From NCBI GenBank assembly GCA_001986395.2, contig MQVO02000015.1:248001-312000 (forward strand): a stretch of DNA of 64,000 nt, written 5' to 3'. Every line of letters starts with the position of its first letter. Position 1 is the stretch's first letter. The notes below the pieces were generated by a model. That model was given only the letters and a program-made list of their open reading frames with translations, did no database searches and was not told the origin of the DNA. Shown in pieces: positions 42,383 through 52,958 of the stretch. Source of the stretch: Irpex lacteus (Eukaryota > Basidiomycota > Agaricomycetes > Polyporales > Irpicaceae). The translations under genes and the position numbers were made by a program.

Positions 42383-43441
42383 ATGAGGAGCTTCTATCCA
42401 GATAGATTGCCATCTTCCAGTGCGACGGTCGTTACTGGGCAGGGTAGGGAAGACGGAGACGGAGACGGAGACAAAGAAACACGCGTCAGGAAGCGAGCGA
42501 GAACGGCAGCATGGACTGCAGGATTGGCAACGGGAACTGAGATCACCGAGAGAAGCACTTGGCCCATGATGGCGGGCGAGACTCAGGATCTGCTGGAAAT
42601 CCGCCAACCGAAACCAGTACGTGGATGGGAGAGGAGCTTTCTGCACAGCAGCCCCAGTTCCACGATATACGACAAGTATAGGGAGTCTAGTCCATCACCT
42701 AGAAGAGGGACACCTGCGCCCTGGCTCGAGATCCCAGACCAGGCTGACATTCTGGAGAAACCGAAGGAGAGAACGCCACCTCGAAGCTTAAGCAGCGTGC
42801 GGGTGAGCTTGAAGAGACCGCTGACGCCGAATGATCAAGCTCCAGAGGCAGAACGAGCCACGAAACGGCGATGTAGCACAACCACGTCTTCAGAACCCTC
42901 TAGGGACGTCTTAGTCGACCATCTCTCCCCAGCCGCACCCAGTCATGCAATGTCTGGCCTCTCAGTGAGACTACGTCAAGACCGATGCTCTTCACCACCA
43001 ACGCCACCATGGCCTGAATTATACCTTCTAGATCTTCCTGACAAGACATCGATTCCTATCCCGTCCTATTCCCCAAGTCCAACATCGACAACGACCAGTG
43101 TGCGCCCCACCGAGGCCCGGGCAAAGTTCCTCCTCCAAGAGATCGGTCGTTTGGTTCGCCACACAAACGAGGCCCGTAAAGATCTTGCAGATTCCTTGGC
43201 AGTGCTAAACGCGGCGAACGAGAGACAGAAGAAGATTCACGAAGAGTTGCAACGGGTACGAAGGCGTAGGAAAGTGGCAGAGCGGTTTTATGCCGCGGTG
43301 TGGAAGGGAGACAGACGATCGAGTGGCTCGGAGGTTCGTTGGGACGTGCCGGACGCAGAGAGCGAGACAGGTGAGGGAGGCCGGAATGGGATGAAAGAGG
43401 TCCCATGTAGAATGGAGGTTGGGGAAGAGTCTGAAGACTAA
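42383..43441 (+). CDS. Hypothetical nuclear-type coiled-coil protein, 352 aa
   Basis: A single exon from the ATG at 42383 (MRSFYPDRLPSSS); the frame is open upstream to 42299. The first two thirds are low-complexity, Ser/Pro/Arg-rich with basic patches (RVRKRARTAAW, ATKRRCSTTT) suggesting nuclear entry and proline-directed phosphosites. Residues about 260-320 (EARAKFLLQEIGRLVRHTNE ... ERQKKIHEELQRVRRRRKVAERF) form a strong amphipathic coiled coil. The C-terminus is acidic. No family recognised. Confidence 0.6.
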   Translation: MRSFYPDRLPSSSATVVTGQGREDGDGDGDKETRVRKRARTAAWTAGLATGTEITERSTWPMMAGETQDLLEIRQPKPVRGWERSFLHSSPSSTIYDKYRESSPSPRRGTPAPWLEIPDQADILEKPKERTPPRSLSSVRVSLKRPLTPNDQAPEAERATKRRCSTTTSSEPSRDVLVDHLSPAAPSHAMSGLSVRLRQDRCSSPPTPPWPELYLLDLPDKTSIPIPSYSPSPTSTTTSVRPTEARAKFLLQEIGRLVRHTNEARKDLADSLAVLNAANERQKKIHEELQRVRRRRKVAERFYAAVWKGDRRSSGSEVRWDVPDAESETGEGGRNGMKEVPCRMEVGEESED

Positions 43442-43938
43442 AGGTCGTCACATTTCATGGCGAGTACTAGCGGCGAGCTCGAGTGTAAGTTGTGCGGCAT
43501 AGATGGAAGGGACTCACCTTGGTGGAACGACTGCAGCCTCAGGCTTTTCGGCTGAGCTTGAAAACAGTCACCCAGCTATCTGTACGATTATAACTTTAGT
43601 CCCGTGGAAGTTGGAAAGTCGTAGCTGCAACTCACCTCAGTGTTCTTCAGTCATGTCAACATCTCTGGAGCTTGTAACGATGTGTGCTGAAGCTGAAGAA
43701 GTATTCGCTATTTGTACTGTATAGGCTGAACTGGTCAACGCCATTGCGGTAGACGTTAGAGCTGTTATCAGCAAGCAGCATTCACGACATACTAGTAGCC
43801 GCAGGATATTTGTAGGTGGATAAAGCAACTTGAGAGGATAACCTTCAGTCGTGTGCGTTGCAGCTCGTGATGGTGGATCGATCACATAGACGATGAAGAA
43901 AGAGCAAAGGTGAACCATGTTGCATGAAGATCCAAAAA
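43442..43938. other. Intergenic, weak minus-strand coding potential
   Basis: A minus-strand frame at 43637-43918 starts MVHLCSFFIVYVI and could be spliced, but it begins about 20 bp from the end of a tRNA on the same strand and has no motif, so I do not call it. Confidence 0.4.
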
Positions 43939-44012
43939 TGAGTCGGCCCAGGTTCGAACTGAGGACCTTCTGTGTGTTAGACAGATGCGATAACCAACTA
44001 CGCCACCGACCC
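43939..44012 (-). tRNA. tRNA-Val (AAC)
   Basis: A 74-base cloverleaf on the minus strand. Acceptor GGGTCGG pairs with CCGACTC plus discriminator A. Anticodon loop CTAACAC has AAC flanked by stem TCTGT/ACAGA; T-loop TTCGAAC. A T5 run follows. There is no intron. Identical over all 74 bases to the gene at 48988-49061. Confidence 0.95.
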
Positions 44013-44106
44013 TTAAACGCTAGACAGGTTTACTAGTACATATTGCTACAAGCATCTGCTCAGTATCTGTAACGGCGGCCACTTTCAGCTTTCGTTCGTT
44101 ACAATC

Positions 44107-45471
44107 ATGAGCACGCCCACCGCCTCTGGCTCGCAGACTCCTGCTCCCTCAGCGAGTACCGCTCCAAATGGCCAAAACAACAGTAACATAATCCAAGCGT
44201 TAGGACAAGTCTTCAAAGCACAGACGGGCGATGACCTGTCCGGCGAGAGGATCGCGCAGCTGCTCCTGCAGAACATGAGCCATCTCGGTGAACTTGCAAA
44301 GCAGGGCAAACTGAACCAGAGTCAGATCGCGCAGGTACGGTTCCTAAAGTGTTGTACGCATTGAGGGGACACAATCTCAGCATGATGCCACTCGGCCGGG
44401 GCTCTATTACAGTTGAAAGAATATGCGGACAGACATAAGGCCTCACAACAGCAGGTAAGCACTTTCGCGTGGGTCTTAGTCATCCTCTACGTTTCGTGTT
44501 TTGTGGAGCGAGTGCTCATTGCAGGTGCCAACTATACGCGGTGTATAGGGTCAGCAACCACTCCCGCAGCCTACGCAGGGTCCTACCATGCTACTCAGCT
44601 CAAACCCGACGAACGTGAACACAACATACCCCATCAGCGAGACCTTGGCTACGCCAACTCCGGATACTTCTGCTTCAACGTCTACAAACACCGCCTCGGC
44701 GTGGCCAGCTTCGCAGCAAGGACGACCAACTCTAACAGGAGGAAATGTAGCTGGTCGTGTCGCAGGTGCGTAGTCTTCATATCCTTCTCTGCATATCATT
44801 CCTTACTTGGGGAGTATATACCCTCTATTTTAGCCACGCCTGCACAAATTCCGAGAAGTTCAGACGACTCTTCACCATATACCTTTGAAGAAACGCGTAC
44901 GCGACGAAAGAACTCTCCCGGAGACCAAAGCATGAGACGATCCATCCAAGACCTTGTAGCAAGTATAGACCCGAACGTGAGAATAGAGCCTGAGGTGGAG
45001 GATGTGAGTCCGTGACTCTTCTCTTGATGCCTTATTGTAATTCCCATCCGTTTGTAACAGCTGCTTCTAGACATCGCGGATGAGTTCATCGACTCTGTCA
45101 CGAACTTTGCGTGCCGACTCGCAAAACACCGAGGAGGTGACACTCTTGAAGTTCGAGACCTCCAACTGCATCTTGGTACGCCTCACCTTCCCCACTCCCA
45201 CGTCGTCTATATCATCACTACTAGCATGCGTTCTACTTCAACAAACACAACACTCACCTTGCTCTTCTTTTACACAGAACGTAATCACAATCTCCGGATA
45301 CCTGGTTTCGCCTCCGACGAAACACGCATATCTATGTCCCAAGCAGGAATTACGCCCGCCACACAGGGCACAAGCGGCTCTAAGAAAGGAGCGCAGAGCA
45401 ACACCGTCACTCCACGCAGTACGAGGCTTGCCCAAGTCCAACAAGCGAAACGTGAAGCAAAACTGCTCTGA
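44107..45471 (+). CDS. TAF12: TFIID subunit TAF12, 321 aa, six exons
   Basis: Exons 44107-44334, 44413-44454, 44549-44765, 44834-45003, 45061-45175 and 45278-45471. The N-terminus is Ser/Thr/Gln-rich with a helical segment (IIQALGQVFKAQTGDDLSGE). The C-terminal histone fold crosses exons 4-6: SIQDLVASIDPNVRIEPEVED|LLLDIADEFIDSVTNFACRL, then TLEVRDLQLHL|ERNHNLRIPGF, the TAF12 signature. TAF12 pairs with TAF4 in TFIID and with Ada1 in SAGA, both general RNA polymerase II coactivators. Exon 3's acceptor could also be the upstream TGCAG, but that reads into a stop. Confidence 0.94.
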
Positions 45472-45908
45472 TAAGTTTACTTGTATCGTGTCCTCGTTCT
45501 CCGTACGCCCTTACTGTCGTTGTGTTCTTCTGTTCCTGTTCATCTTGTCGTTTATCGCTTTCGTGTACAACGTTTCTGGCTCTTCGTCTGGAATGCCATC
45601 TGTTATATGGTCAATCGCAGTGATACCATCCAGTTTACTTAACAGACGCGCCGCACCAGTGCCTTGCACTACGAGACGATGGCCAACGCGGACAGAAACC
45701 GTCGTTGCGACAGACATTACAGTATAGTATGAGAAAAGGTACGTAATACAAATTCCAAGTTCCAAACCACAGAATACTAACGATACAAATCCACAGAGAT
45801 CACAACCCAATAACGATAATTATATCTAATCAACCACAGATAGAAATGTCAGAAGTTTTAAACGTTGCCGGGTACCAGACCACAAAAGCGCATGCCGTTC
45901 CGTGTGAA
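45472..45908. other. Intergenic between convergent genes
   Basis: Presumed 3' untranslated regions of TAF12 and of the minus-strand membrane-protein gene. No RNA gene seen. Confidence 0.45.
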
Positions 45909-47104
45909 TTAATCCAGGACGACCTCAGGCTCGCCGTCGGAACCAGCCAACGGTATGTACCGATTCCCAAACTCCCCACGTTGCTTCGCAGCCTTCTTCT
46001 CTTTGATGTCGTCGAGGACGCCTCTGAAGTGTTTGGCTTGGTGTGCGTCACGACGCTCTAAGCCCGGATTATCGTCAGCACACTAACCTTCGAACCTTCT
46101 GTGATAAAAGAGTAAGTGTACTCACTCTGCTGCTCAGCTTCCGCCGTCATCGCCCTCGTCCGTTTCTCCTTTTCCTTCGCCTTCTCTTTGCCCTTGCCCT
46201 TTGCCTTTGCTTTCTCTTTCACTCGCCAGGGGAGCTCGGGCACGGCTTGAGGGTTAAGAGGTGGGAATGATCGGGCAGATTGAGCGTAACTCGGGGCGTC
46301 GTGCTCCGCGGTGGGTGGAAGCAACATTGGAGGCGCGTTCTGAGGGACCACGTCCATAGGATTCTGAACTGGTTGATCCTGCCCGCCGTCGCCACCGGTT
46401 CGAACAAATTGGACTTTCCTCTTCGGATGGGCTTCATCCGATTCGAGGTTTCTACCTATGATTTCTGATGTGCCGAGGACGAACACAGCTACCATCGCTA
46501 GGACGAGTACGAACTGGCCTACTTCGAGGAGGATCGCAAACCAAGTGTTTCCTTCCATCTGTCGTCTGTTTTGCACCACGATTCAAGGCCAAGATCAGCG
46601 GGACAGTCGCGTACGACAATGAGATACCACTCACGGTTTTCGCTTTCCATGAATCAGAGCAATGAAGTCACTGTAGTACCAGTCGTCCCATTGTCCCTCG
46701 AGTGTCTCTATATCCGTCTCGTTGGAAAGTAGCTCTGGCTCCAACGCCGCTTTGGGCTCCACGAGCTGATGCTTCCTCAACACATACGCACTCCCCGCGC
46801 TGCCCTCGCCCGTCGCGCTCTCCGTCCCCTTGTACAGTTTCTTCGCCATCGCCCTGCGCCACTCTGAGTCGTAAGGAAGCCCGTCATCCAGATCATCGTT
46901 GACTCGGGTGGAGAAAGGAGATGGCAGAGACATGTTGATGAGCTGTGCGAGCGATTCGTAGTACTCGGCTGAGGGAGAGCAGATGGAAGGGTGTGCGGGG
47001 AACGCTAGAGAGATTTGGGGGCGGTGGTACATGATGAAGGTGGTGGTGAAGTACGCGGGGAAGGTCATCATGAGAAGCCACGCGCATAGGCGAGTTATCA
47101 ACAT
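45909..47104 (-). CDS. Hypothetical two-helix membrane protein, 352 aa, three exons
   Basis: Exons 47104-46635, 46565-46126 and 46057-45909. It starts with a hydrophobic helix (LCAWLLMMTFPAYFTTTFIM), then an extracytoplasmic-type loop of about 120 residues. A second strong helix (FAILLEVGQFVLVLAMVAVFVLG) follows, with a long cytosolic tail carrying a very basic repetitive stretch (VKEKAKAKGKGKEKAKEKEK) and a C-terminal EKKAAKQRGEFGNRYIPL. No family recognised. Two helices bracketing a loop suggest an endomembrane resident. Confidence 0.6.
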
Positions 47105-47649
47105 CTTCGCAGTGTTATGACTCGGAGAGCCAGACACAAGATGCGACGCGAGGGGGAGGAAGAGATGGAGGGGTATCCGGGTATGGAGGGAGAGGTGGGG
47201 AGAGGAAGGTTGAAGACGGCCTGGTTCAACTTTTCGCGGTTTTGGACATGTCACGTTCCCCGTTATGTGAAGAGGTGAAGAAGTCCCGAATCCGACCTCG
47301 ATATAGGGGAACTGCGTGACATGCCTTTTCGAGCGACGGTGCTTCGATCGGCAACGTCCGACGTGCACTCTCCACCGCGGCCGTGACCATGACTTTCGAA
47401 TTCATGATAGCAGCCGACTCGGACGAGCTCTGTTCTGTTCACCCGGACACATGTGGTTGTAGGCATTACACATCGAAGCGTCGCGGAAACTCGATTCGTT
47501 CTGATTCATACTCGCCAATCACGGAATGGCATCTTGATCGAGTGGACTCATGCGAAACAAGAGGGTTACACAAGAATACATTGCGATTTATGTCATGGGT
47601 ACAGTAAAGCACTGTTCGAAAGCAAAGGGGGTATATGTGGCGTATATAT
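47105..47649. other. Intergenic, no gene seen
   Basis: 545 bp; includes the promoter of the minus-strand membrane protein and the 3' end of the Ohr gene. Confidence 0.4.
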
Positions 47650-48345
47650 CTAGGCCTTGATGACCTTGAGGTCTACACCATGTGTAAGTGCACGGCTGTA
47701 TGGGCAGAACTGTGTAGGACGTTAGACAAGTGGGAGTGACGACATAACTCGCTGCTCACCTCATGTGCTGCCGCAATCACCGCGTCGTCGTCAAAGTTCT
47801 CGACGATAATCTCCACCCGTATGCCAAACCCATCAACATTGGCGTCTTCAGGGTGTCCAAGGAAGACCTTTGCAGACACCTTGGCCACCTCTGCGGCCTC
47901 CTTCTTGCCCGCGCGTGACGCCTGAAGTTGGAGAGCGCCGAGGAAGCATGCTGCGAATATAGTGAGTTCTCTGAGAAGTCGCGAGAAGCACACGCAGAAC
48001 GTACCAGAGTAACCCAATGCAAAGAGCTGCTCAGGATTCTGACCGTCGCCCTTTCCACCGGCGGCCTTGGGCATGGCCATGTTCAGCTTGAGCGGGGCGT
48101 CGCCGAACGACTCAACGGTGCCGTGACGACCAGCACCTGTTGCGGTTGCCTTCTCAAAGAACTGAGAAGGGTGGTGAGCACCGTGGTCGAGTAAGTAACT
48201 GCGAACAGAAACTTACAATGTGGTCCTTGAGTGTAATGATATTTCTGCTGTGCAATGGGTTCTCGCCATGTACATAGCGGCCGGCTGCGCCTTGGATCAT
48301 GCGGCGGGTGATATGGGACTGACGAAGAGCTTTCGTAACGTTCAT
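47650..48345 (-). CDS. Ohr/OsmC-type organic hydroperoxide peroxidase, 178 aa, four exons
   Basis: Exons 48345-48217, 48161-48005, 47950-47760 and 47709-47650. Family motifs: GRHGTVES, LNMAMPKAAGGKGDGQNPEQLFALGYS|ACFLGAL with the peroxidatic Cys, VDGFGIRVEIIVENFD, and HE|FCPYSRAL with the resolving Cys, ending VDLKVIKA. Both redox cysteines are present, and each lies right after an exon junction. The N-terminal 35 residues are basic and polar (MNVTKALRQSHITRRMIQGAAGRYV), suggesting mitochondrial import. It reduces organic peroxides using dithiols. Confidence 0.93.
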
Positions 48346-48461
48346 GGTATTAGATTAGTTGGTTGATAGTGTGATAGAGAGGGAGAGATAGACAAGGGAA
48401 GGACAAGTGCAAAAAGTCGTTAACGGGGCGTGGCAGTTAGGTGACTCTCCAGCGACCCATG

Positions 48462-48846
48462 TCAAGCGTATATATAGTGCGTGCCTGCCCAGCCAAGCCA
48501 CAGTGACTGATTCGTGGTGCGCCAACATTCATGGTGCCTCTGTTCTGTATCATAGCGGTATTCTGCCAAACCAGTTATGACCGTATGACATATACATCCA
48601 GCGCTTCCGTTGCTGTCCCGAGAGACATACCCCACCAGCAGCCACCCGCCCGCCGCGGCGACGGGCCATAGAAAGGCCTTGAGCGGACTTTTGTTCCGTG
48701 GTGCCTGGGACGCGCCCCGACTCGGAGTCGAAAAGAGCGGATTGCCTATGGGAGAATTCGTATCGAATAAAATACTCACTGTTGAACGCGGCGGTCTGCA
48801 TGTTGGGCTCGATGGGAGGTTGCGGGGAGGTGGTGGGAGAGGTCAA
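48462..48846 (-). CDS. Small single-pass membrane protein, 116 aa, two exons
   Basis: Exons 48846-48780 and 48745-48462 in phase. Starts MTSPTTSPQPPIEPNMQTAAFN, continues SNPLFSTPSRGASQAPRNKS, and has one membrane helix (LKAFLWPVAAAGGWLLVGYV). The last 60 residues may be altered by another small intron. The layout, a short polar N-terminus and one helix, resembles small mitochondrial inner-membrane proteins, but no family is recognised. Confidence 0.5.
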
Positions 48847-48987
48847 GTAGAGTAGGAGCTACGCAGGCTACCGCCTTATGAACGCGAACAACGCGGTCCC
48901 CGACATAAGTAAAACATGACGCAATGTCATGTCCGCGGGCGGAGTTTTGTGTTAGTTGTTGTACGCCCTTGGGGAAGACCTATCAAC

Positions 48988-49061
48988 GGGTCGGTGGCGT
49001 AGTTGGTTATCGCATCTGTCTAACACACAGAAGGTCCTCAGTTCGAACCTGGGCCGACTCA
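48988..49061 (+). tRNA. tRNA-Val (AAC)
   Basis: Identical in all 74 bases to the minus-strand gene at 43939-44012: GGGTCGG acceptor, CTAACAC anticodon loop, TTCGAAC T-loop, CCGACTC A 3' side, then ATTTTT. No intron. Confidence 0.95.
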
Positions 49062-49291
49062 TTTTTGCTCGGGAATACCTGATCCTTCCGCTGATCTTCG
49101 GTTATCGAAGCTTTGATAACGACCATCATGTGCTCGTCTATAGATCTGCGGGCAGCAGCTGGGCTTGTGTTTTTGCCAAAGATCTACTTCTCAACTGAGA
49201 CTCCACCTTCTGCAATTGCTCTATATCTACTTGAACCCCAGCCATCTACCCTCTAACTCCTACTGTCATCTTCGTTGCTTTCTCTGCCGCC

Positions 49292-50568
49292 ATGGCCCCG
49301 AATTCAAACACGATGCATGTCAAACGCCTTACGCTCACGTCGAAGAAGAACTGGTGGATGGGTACGTGACAATGGTCGTAGTGGTACGCCTGATGGTCAT
49401 TCAGGTGAGGTTTCTTCCAATAGTCGAGCTGGAGGATGAAGAACAAGCCGAAGCCCCGTCGACACCAAGGCCCTATTCAACGCATCAGACGGCAGTCGCC
49501 CATGAAACGCCGCACACAGTCTCTCGAACGCCGTCGTTTCCCCATCGGTCGACAACGAAGACATACACAAGTACACCGCACGCGTCGTCGCCCATCTACC
49601 GACCCCCGACGAATCCAGCGTCTATATTCTCCTTCCCCACACCGACATCGTATGCCGCTCCTCCAGACCCGACGCGCAATCTTGCACCCTTTGCTACAGG
49701 ATCTGCCTCTGAGGTATTCCAATGCGTCGTCAAGAAGCCAAACGTCGTGCAGCTCGAGATCAATGACGAGATGCAGTCCAATGCGCACGACGTTACAACC
49801 CAGTTCTTAGCGGAACTGCGTGTATACACCACCGTCACCCGCCACAGGAACATCGCGGCTTTCTTAGGGTCACTTGAGAACGTCGGAATGGTGCTGGAAT
49901 ATATCGACGGCCGCACGCTATGGGATGTGATCTCTAAGGAGCCAGAGATCATGACACGAGCACAGAAGATTCAATTCCACAATCAATTGCTCGACGGGCT
50001 TACCCACCTGCACTCATTCGGGCTAAGCCATGGAGACCTGTCCCTGCTCAATATCCAAGTTACACGCTCAGCCAATACCATCAAGCTTCTAGACTTCGGT
50101 CGATCCGTCTCAGCCGACTCAGTATACGTGAACCCCCACGACGACCTCACAGCGCCACCGCCACCCCAACCTCCAATTCTCTCCCGCGCAAACTCTCGCT
50201 TCGTATCCCAATCTTCTCGTGCATCCACGCCAACGCAACAATTACCGCCAGCACCCTACCGACAGGTAGAGCAGATCCACCCGGGCACCCGACCGTTCAG
50301 CGCGCCGGAGGTGCTACGAGGAGAGTGTCAGGACGCACGGCTGGCGGATGCGTATAGCTTTGGGATGATCCTTGTTTGTCTTGATCGGTGCGGCCATGTT
50401 GATTTGAAGCCGTGGGAGCAGAGGAAGGATGTCATACCGAAAGGGTTCTTGGATGGGTTGACTGTGTTTGGGGACCGGTGTAGTGAGTATTTGAGGAGGT
50501 GGGATCAGGGGAGGAGGAGGCTCTGTCCGGAGGATATTATTGTTGAGGATGTGAAGATGGAGTTGTGA
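49292..50568 (+). CDS. Protein-kinase-like protein, 404 aa, two exons
   Basis: Exons 49292-49361 and 49424-50568. A disordered Pro/Ser/Thr N-terminus (to about residue 130) precedes a kinase fold: FATGSASEVFQCVV in the glycine-loop position, MVLEYIDGRTLWDVI (hinge), GLSHGDLSLLNIQV (catalytic loop with Asp and Asn), LLDFGRS (DFG) and GTRPFSAPEVL (APE). The usual VAIK lysine is not obvious (VVQLEIN at that place) and the catalytic loop has HGD instead of HRD, so activity is uncertain. The insert between DFG and APE is long and low-complexity. Similar divergent kinases are expanded in basidiomycetes. Confidence 0.82.
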
Positions 50569-51090
50569 GTCAGGGATTGCAGGTGTAGGATTTGGAGTTT
50601 CTAAGGTGACTATTATCCTTGAGTTTGGCGAGCGGTGGCTGATCTGGGTTTGGTATAGATACCCTAATGTTACATGTACAAAACAATGCTGTGTATATCA
50701 TTCAAGCTACGTACCGAATATAACGAACCCTACTCAACAGATACAAGTAACAGTGCAAAGGAAACAACGGCATGCGGTGGCGATGAGATAGTCGGACTTC
50801 CCTCATTCTGGTAGGTAAGATGCCACGCCACTTGACAATTGCCGCATGATGATAGTCTTCAGGCAGAAATTGTTCACTATTAAACGAAGCGCCACTTGTG
50901 AGCCTCGTATTTCCATGTTGTGGCGGCACTGTATATGGGGACAGATTGTGCGTATAGCGTATGCTATACACGATCATCCTATGTGGCTACCAGTTTGGAT
51001 AGGTATATATATATATATATATAAAGAAAGTTATATCTGACCGTCTCCTTCATACTCACGGCATCAAACAAACCTTCAACCAAGACTAAC
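50569..51090. other. Intergenic with a TA microsatellite
   Basis: No gene seen. A (TA)10 run lies at about 51004-51023, close upstream of the next start codon, and may serve as a TATA region. Confidence 0.5.
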
Positions 51091-52372
51091 ATGAGTTCCA
51101 TCGTAGAGAAACCTTTCGGACCAGTGAGTTGTGCAAATAATCTGTTTGCTATCCCAGCCTGATTCTAGTGCTTCCACGCAGGCAAACACTTTCCCAGCTG
51201 AGATCCTATCGATGATATTTGAGTTTCTCGTCGGTCCCGGTGACAGTGCCGATGTTGAACCAGCGCGCAGCTGGCTGAAGGCATGTACCCTGGTCAGGTC
51301 GAACTGGACCGGCCCTGCTCGGCGGCTCCTACATCGCACTATTACAATCACGAGTGGCAACTATTCATCCAGGCTGAAAGCATACAGTGTTCCCCATATA
51401 CGCTACTTCCCTCAAGAACTGCGAGTGTCTCAACGGGCGTACTTGGAATGCTCGGCTTGGCTCAGATCAGAACATATCCTCACATTTGCTGCGAACTGTG
51501 GTACACACATCAGACGACTCCGTATACGAGAGCTCTCCTTCGGCAACTTCAAACGCTTCTCTAACTTCGTCAGCCTGTTTCCATCGCTCGAAGAACTCGA
51601 TCTATCTCGCTGGGCCATCTGCAACTGGACATCTAGCCAGTGCAAGCGGTTTCGTTCCAATCCCCTGTCCCCTGACGGATGCTGTTCCCCTCCAAAATCT
51701 CTGCGAACTGTGCGGCTATCCCAAGAGTGTGGACCTGAATTGGGTGGCATGTTGGCTGTTGCGGAGTGGCTCAAACACCCTTCTCTCGAGAATGATAGGC
51801 CCGACGTGGAACTGGAGATATTCCGACATAGACAAGTACAAGACCACGCTCTTCGTGCTGCTATTAAGGCCTTTGGCTCCAGGCTGACCAAATTGACGTT
51901 ACCGATAGAGCCAGGCTACGGCACGGATATTATTCGTAAACTACAACAATACCTTAGCGACGTTGAGCTATTACTCACCTGCTTTTTTTCAGAACTAACT
52001 CACCCATGCAATACTCGTCTGAAGTCTCTGCATATGTGCACGGCTGGATGGAACTCTCCGCAACCGGTAGCAGAGAAGCTTGCTACATTTCGAAACTCAC
52101 CTCTGCAAACGGTCTCCCTCAATCTCGTCCTCGCACCCTCGATGCCCACATACATGGATATCGAGAAGCAGCTTGACGGCATCCTCACCCAGTTATCTTC
52201 TATGAATGAGATTCAAGTTGCTGCAATATGTATTCTCGACAGTACTGTGACGCCACACCTGGGTTGTAGAACACGACATGGTCCTTTAAGTGGTGTTATC
52301 GCCAGAAAGCTTGCCAGCATGCGAAAGAAGGGGATCAACGTAGAAGTCACGGTTAAAGCTATGTTGGATTGA
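51091..52372 (+). CDS. F-box-type protein, 388 aa
   Basis: Exons 51091-51123, 51182-51935 and probably 51993-52372; the last intron can also be read through in frame. After an 11-residue leader comes an F-box-like helix set (NTFPAEILSMIFEFLVGPGD ... RSWLKACTLVRSNWTGPARRLLHRTITI), as in many mushroom F-box proteins. The rest alternates helices and hydrophobic strands (LRIRELSFGNFKRFSNFVSLFPSLEELDLSRW), a leucine-rich-repeat-like array. Probably an SCF adaptor; target unknown. It is a tandem paralogue of the gene at 52959. Confidence 0.8.
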
Positions 52373-52958
52373 TACCGTCGGTTTGTAAATTATGATATCG
52401 AGAATCATAGACACTTAGCTGACCGATGTCTTCCGTAAAGCAGGACGAATGCCCACAATCTCGATCATGGCTATGTAGCATCCTTCTGCGTTGTTCTCTC
52501 GATTATCTATATCGCTCTATACTACTCTGCACAGGTACAGTACTACAATAAACCATACCATGTCTGATGGTGATTCGCCTTCTATATGGTCGACGTTGTT
52601 TAGCAAGGCTATGTGGCGTGGGCGCTGAAGGTTACGGTGTGTCTTTTCTCCTCTTCGCTACGCAGCTTATGAGTATAACAACGAAGATAGGTCCACTATA
52701 GCACCGAAATTTGATGCTGTACAGTACAATACGCCGGTACCTTGTATTGTGTGCTCCGCGGTGCCGCGCTGGTGCTGCATCGTCGCCGTGGCTATGGTAC
52801 TTCCTCTCTCCTTAACGACAAATCCGGTTTACAACGTCAGCTTGCGAGTGTGGCGATAATAATGGTTCGCGTGTGGCACTCTGCCGTACATATATAGAGA
52901 GAGTCTGGTATGAAACTCTCCACCACCACCTCGCACGCAAGTACCGATACATTCTGAC
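52373..52958. other. Intergenic between tandem F-box genes
   Basis: About 590 bp, no gene seen. It must hold the promoter of the second copy; the AT-rich run near 52890 (acatatatagagagag) is a TATA candidate. Confidence 0.45.

Noticed and set aside
43637..43918. Small minus-strand gene starting MVHLCSFF
   Set aside because: Begins about 20 bp after the tRNA-Val 3' end on the same strand, no motif, splicing unclear.
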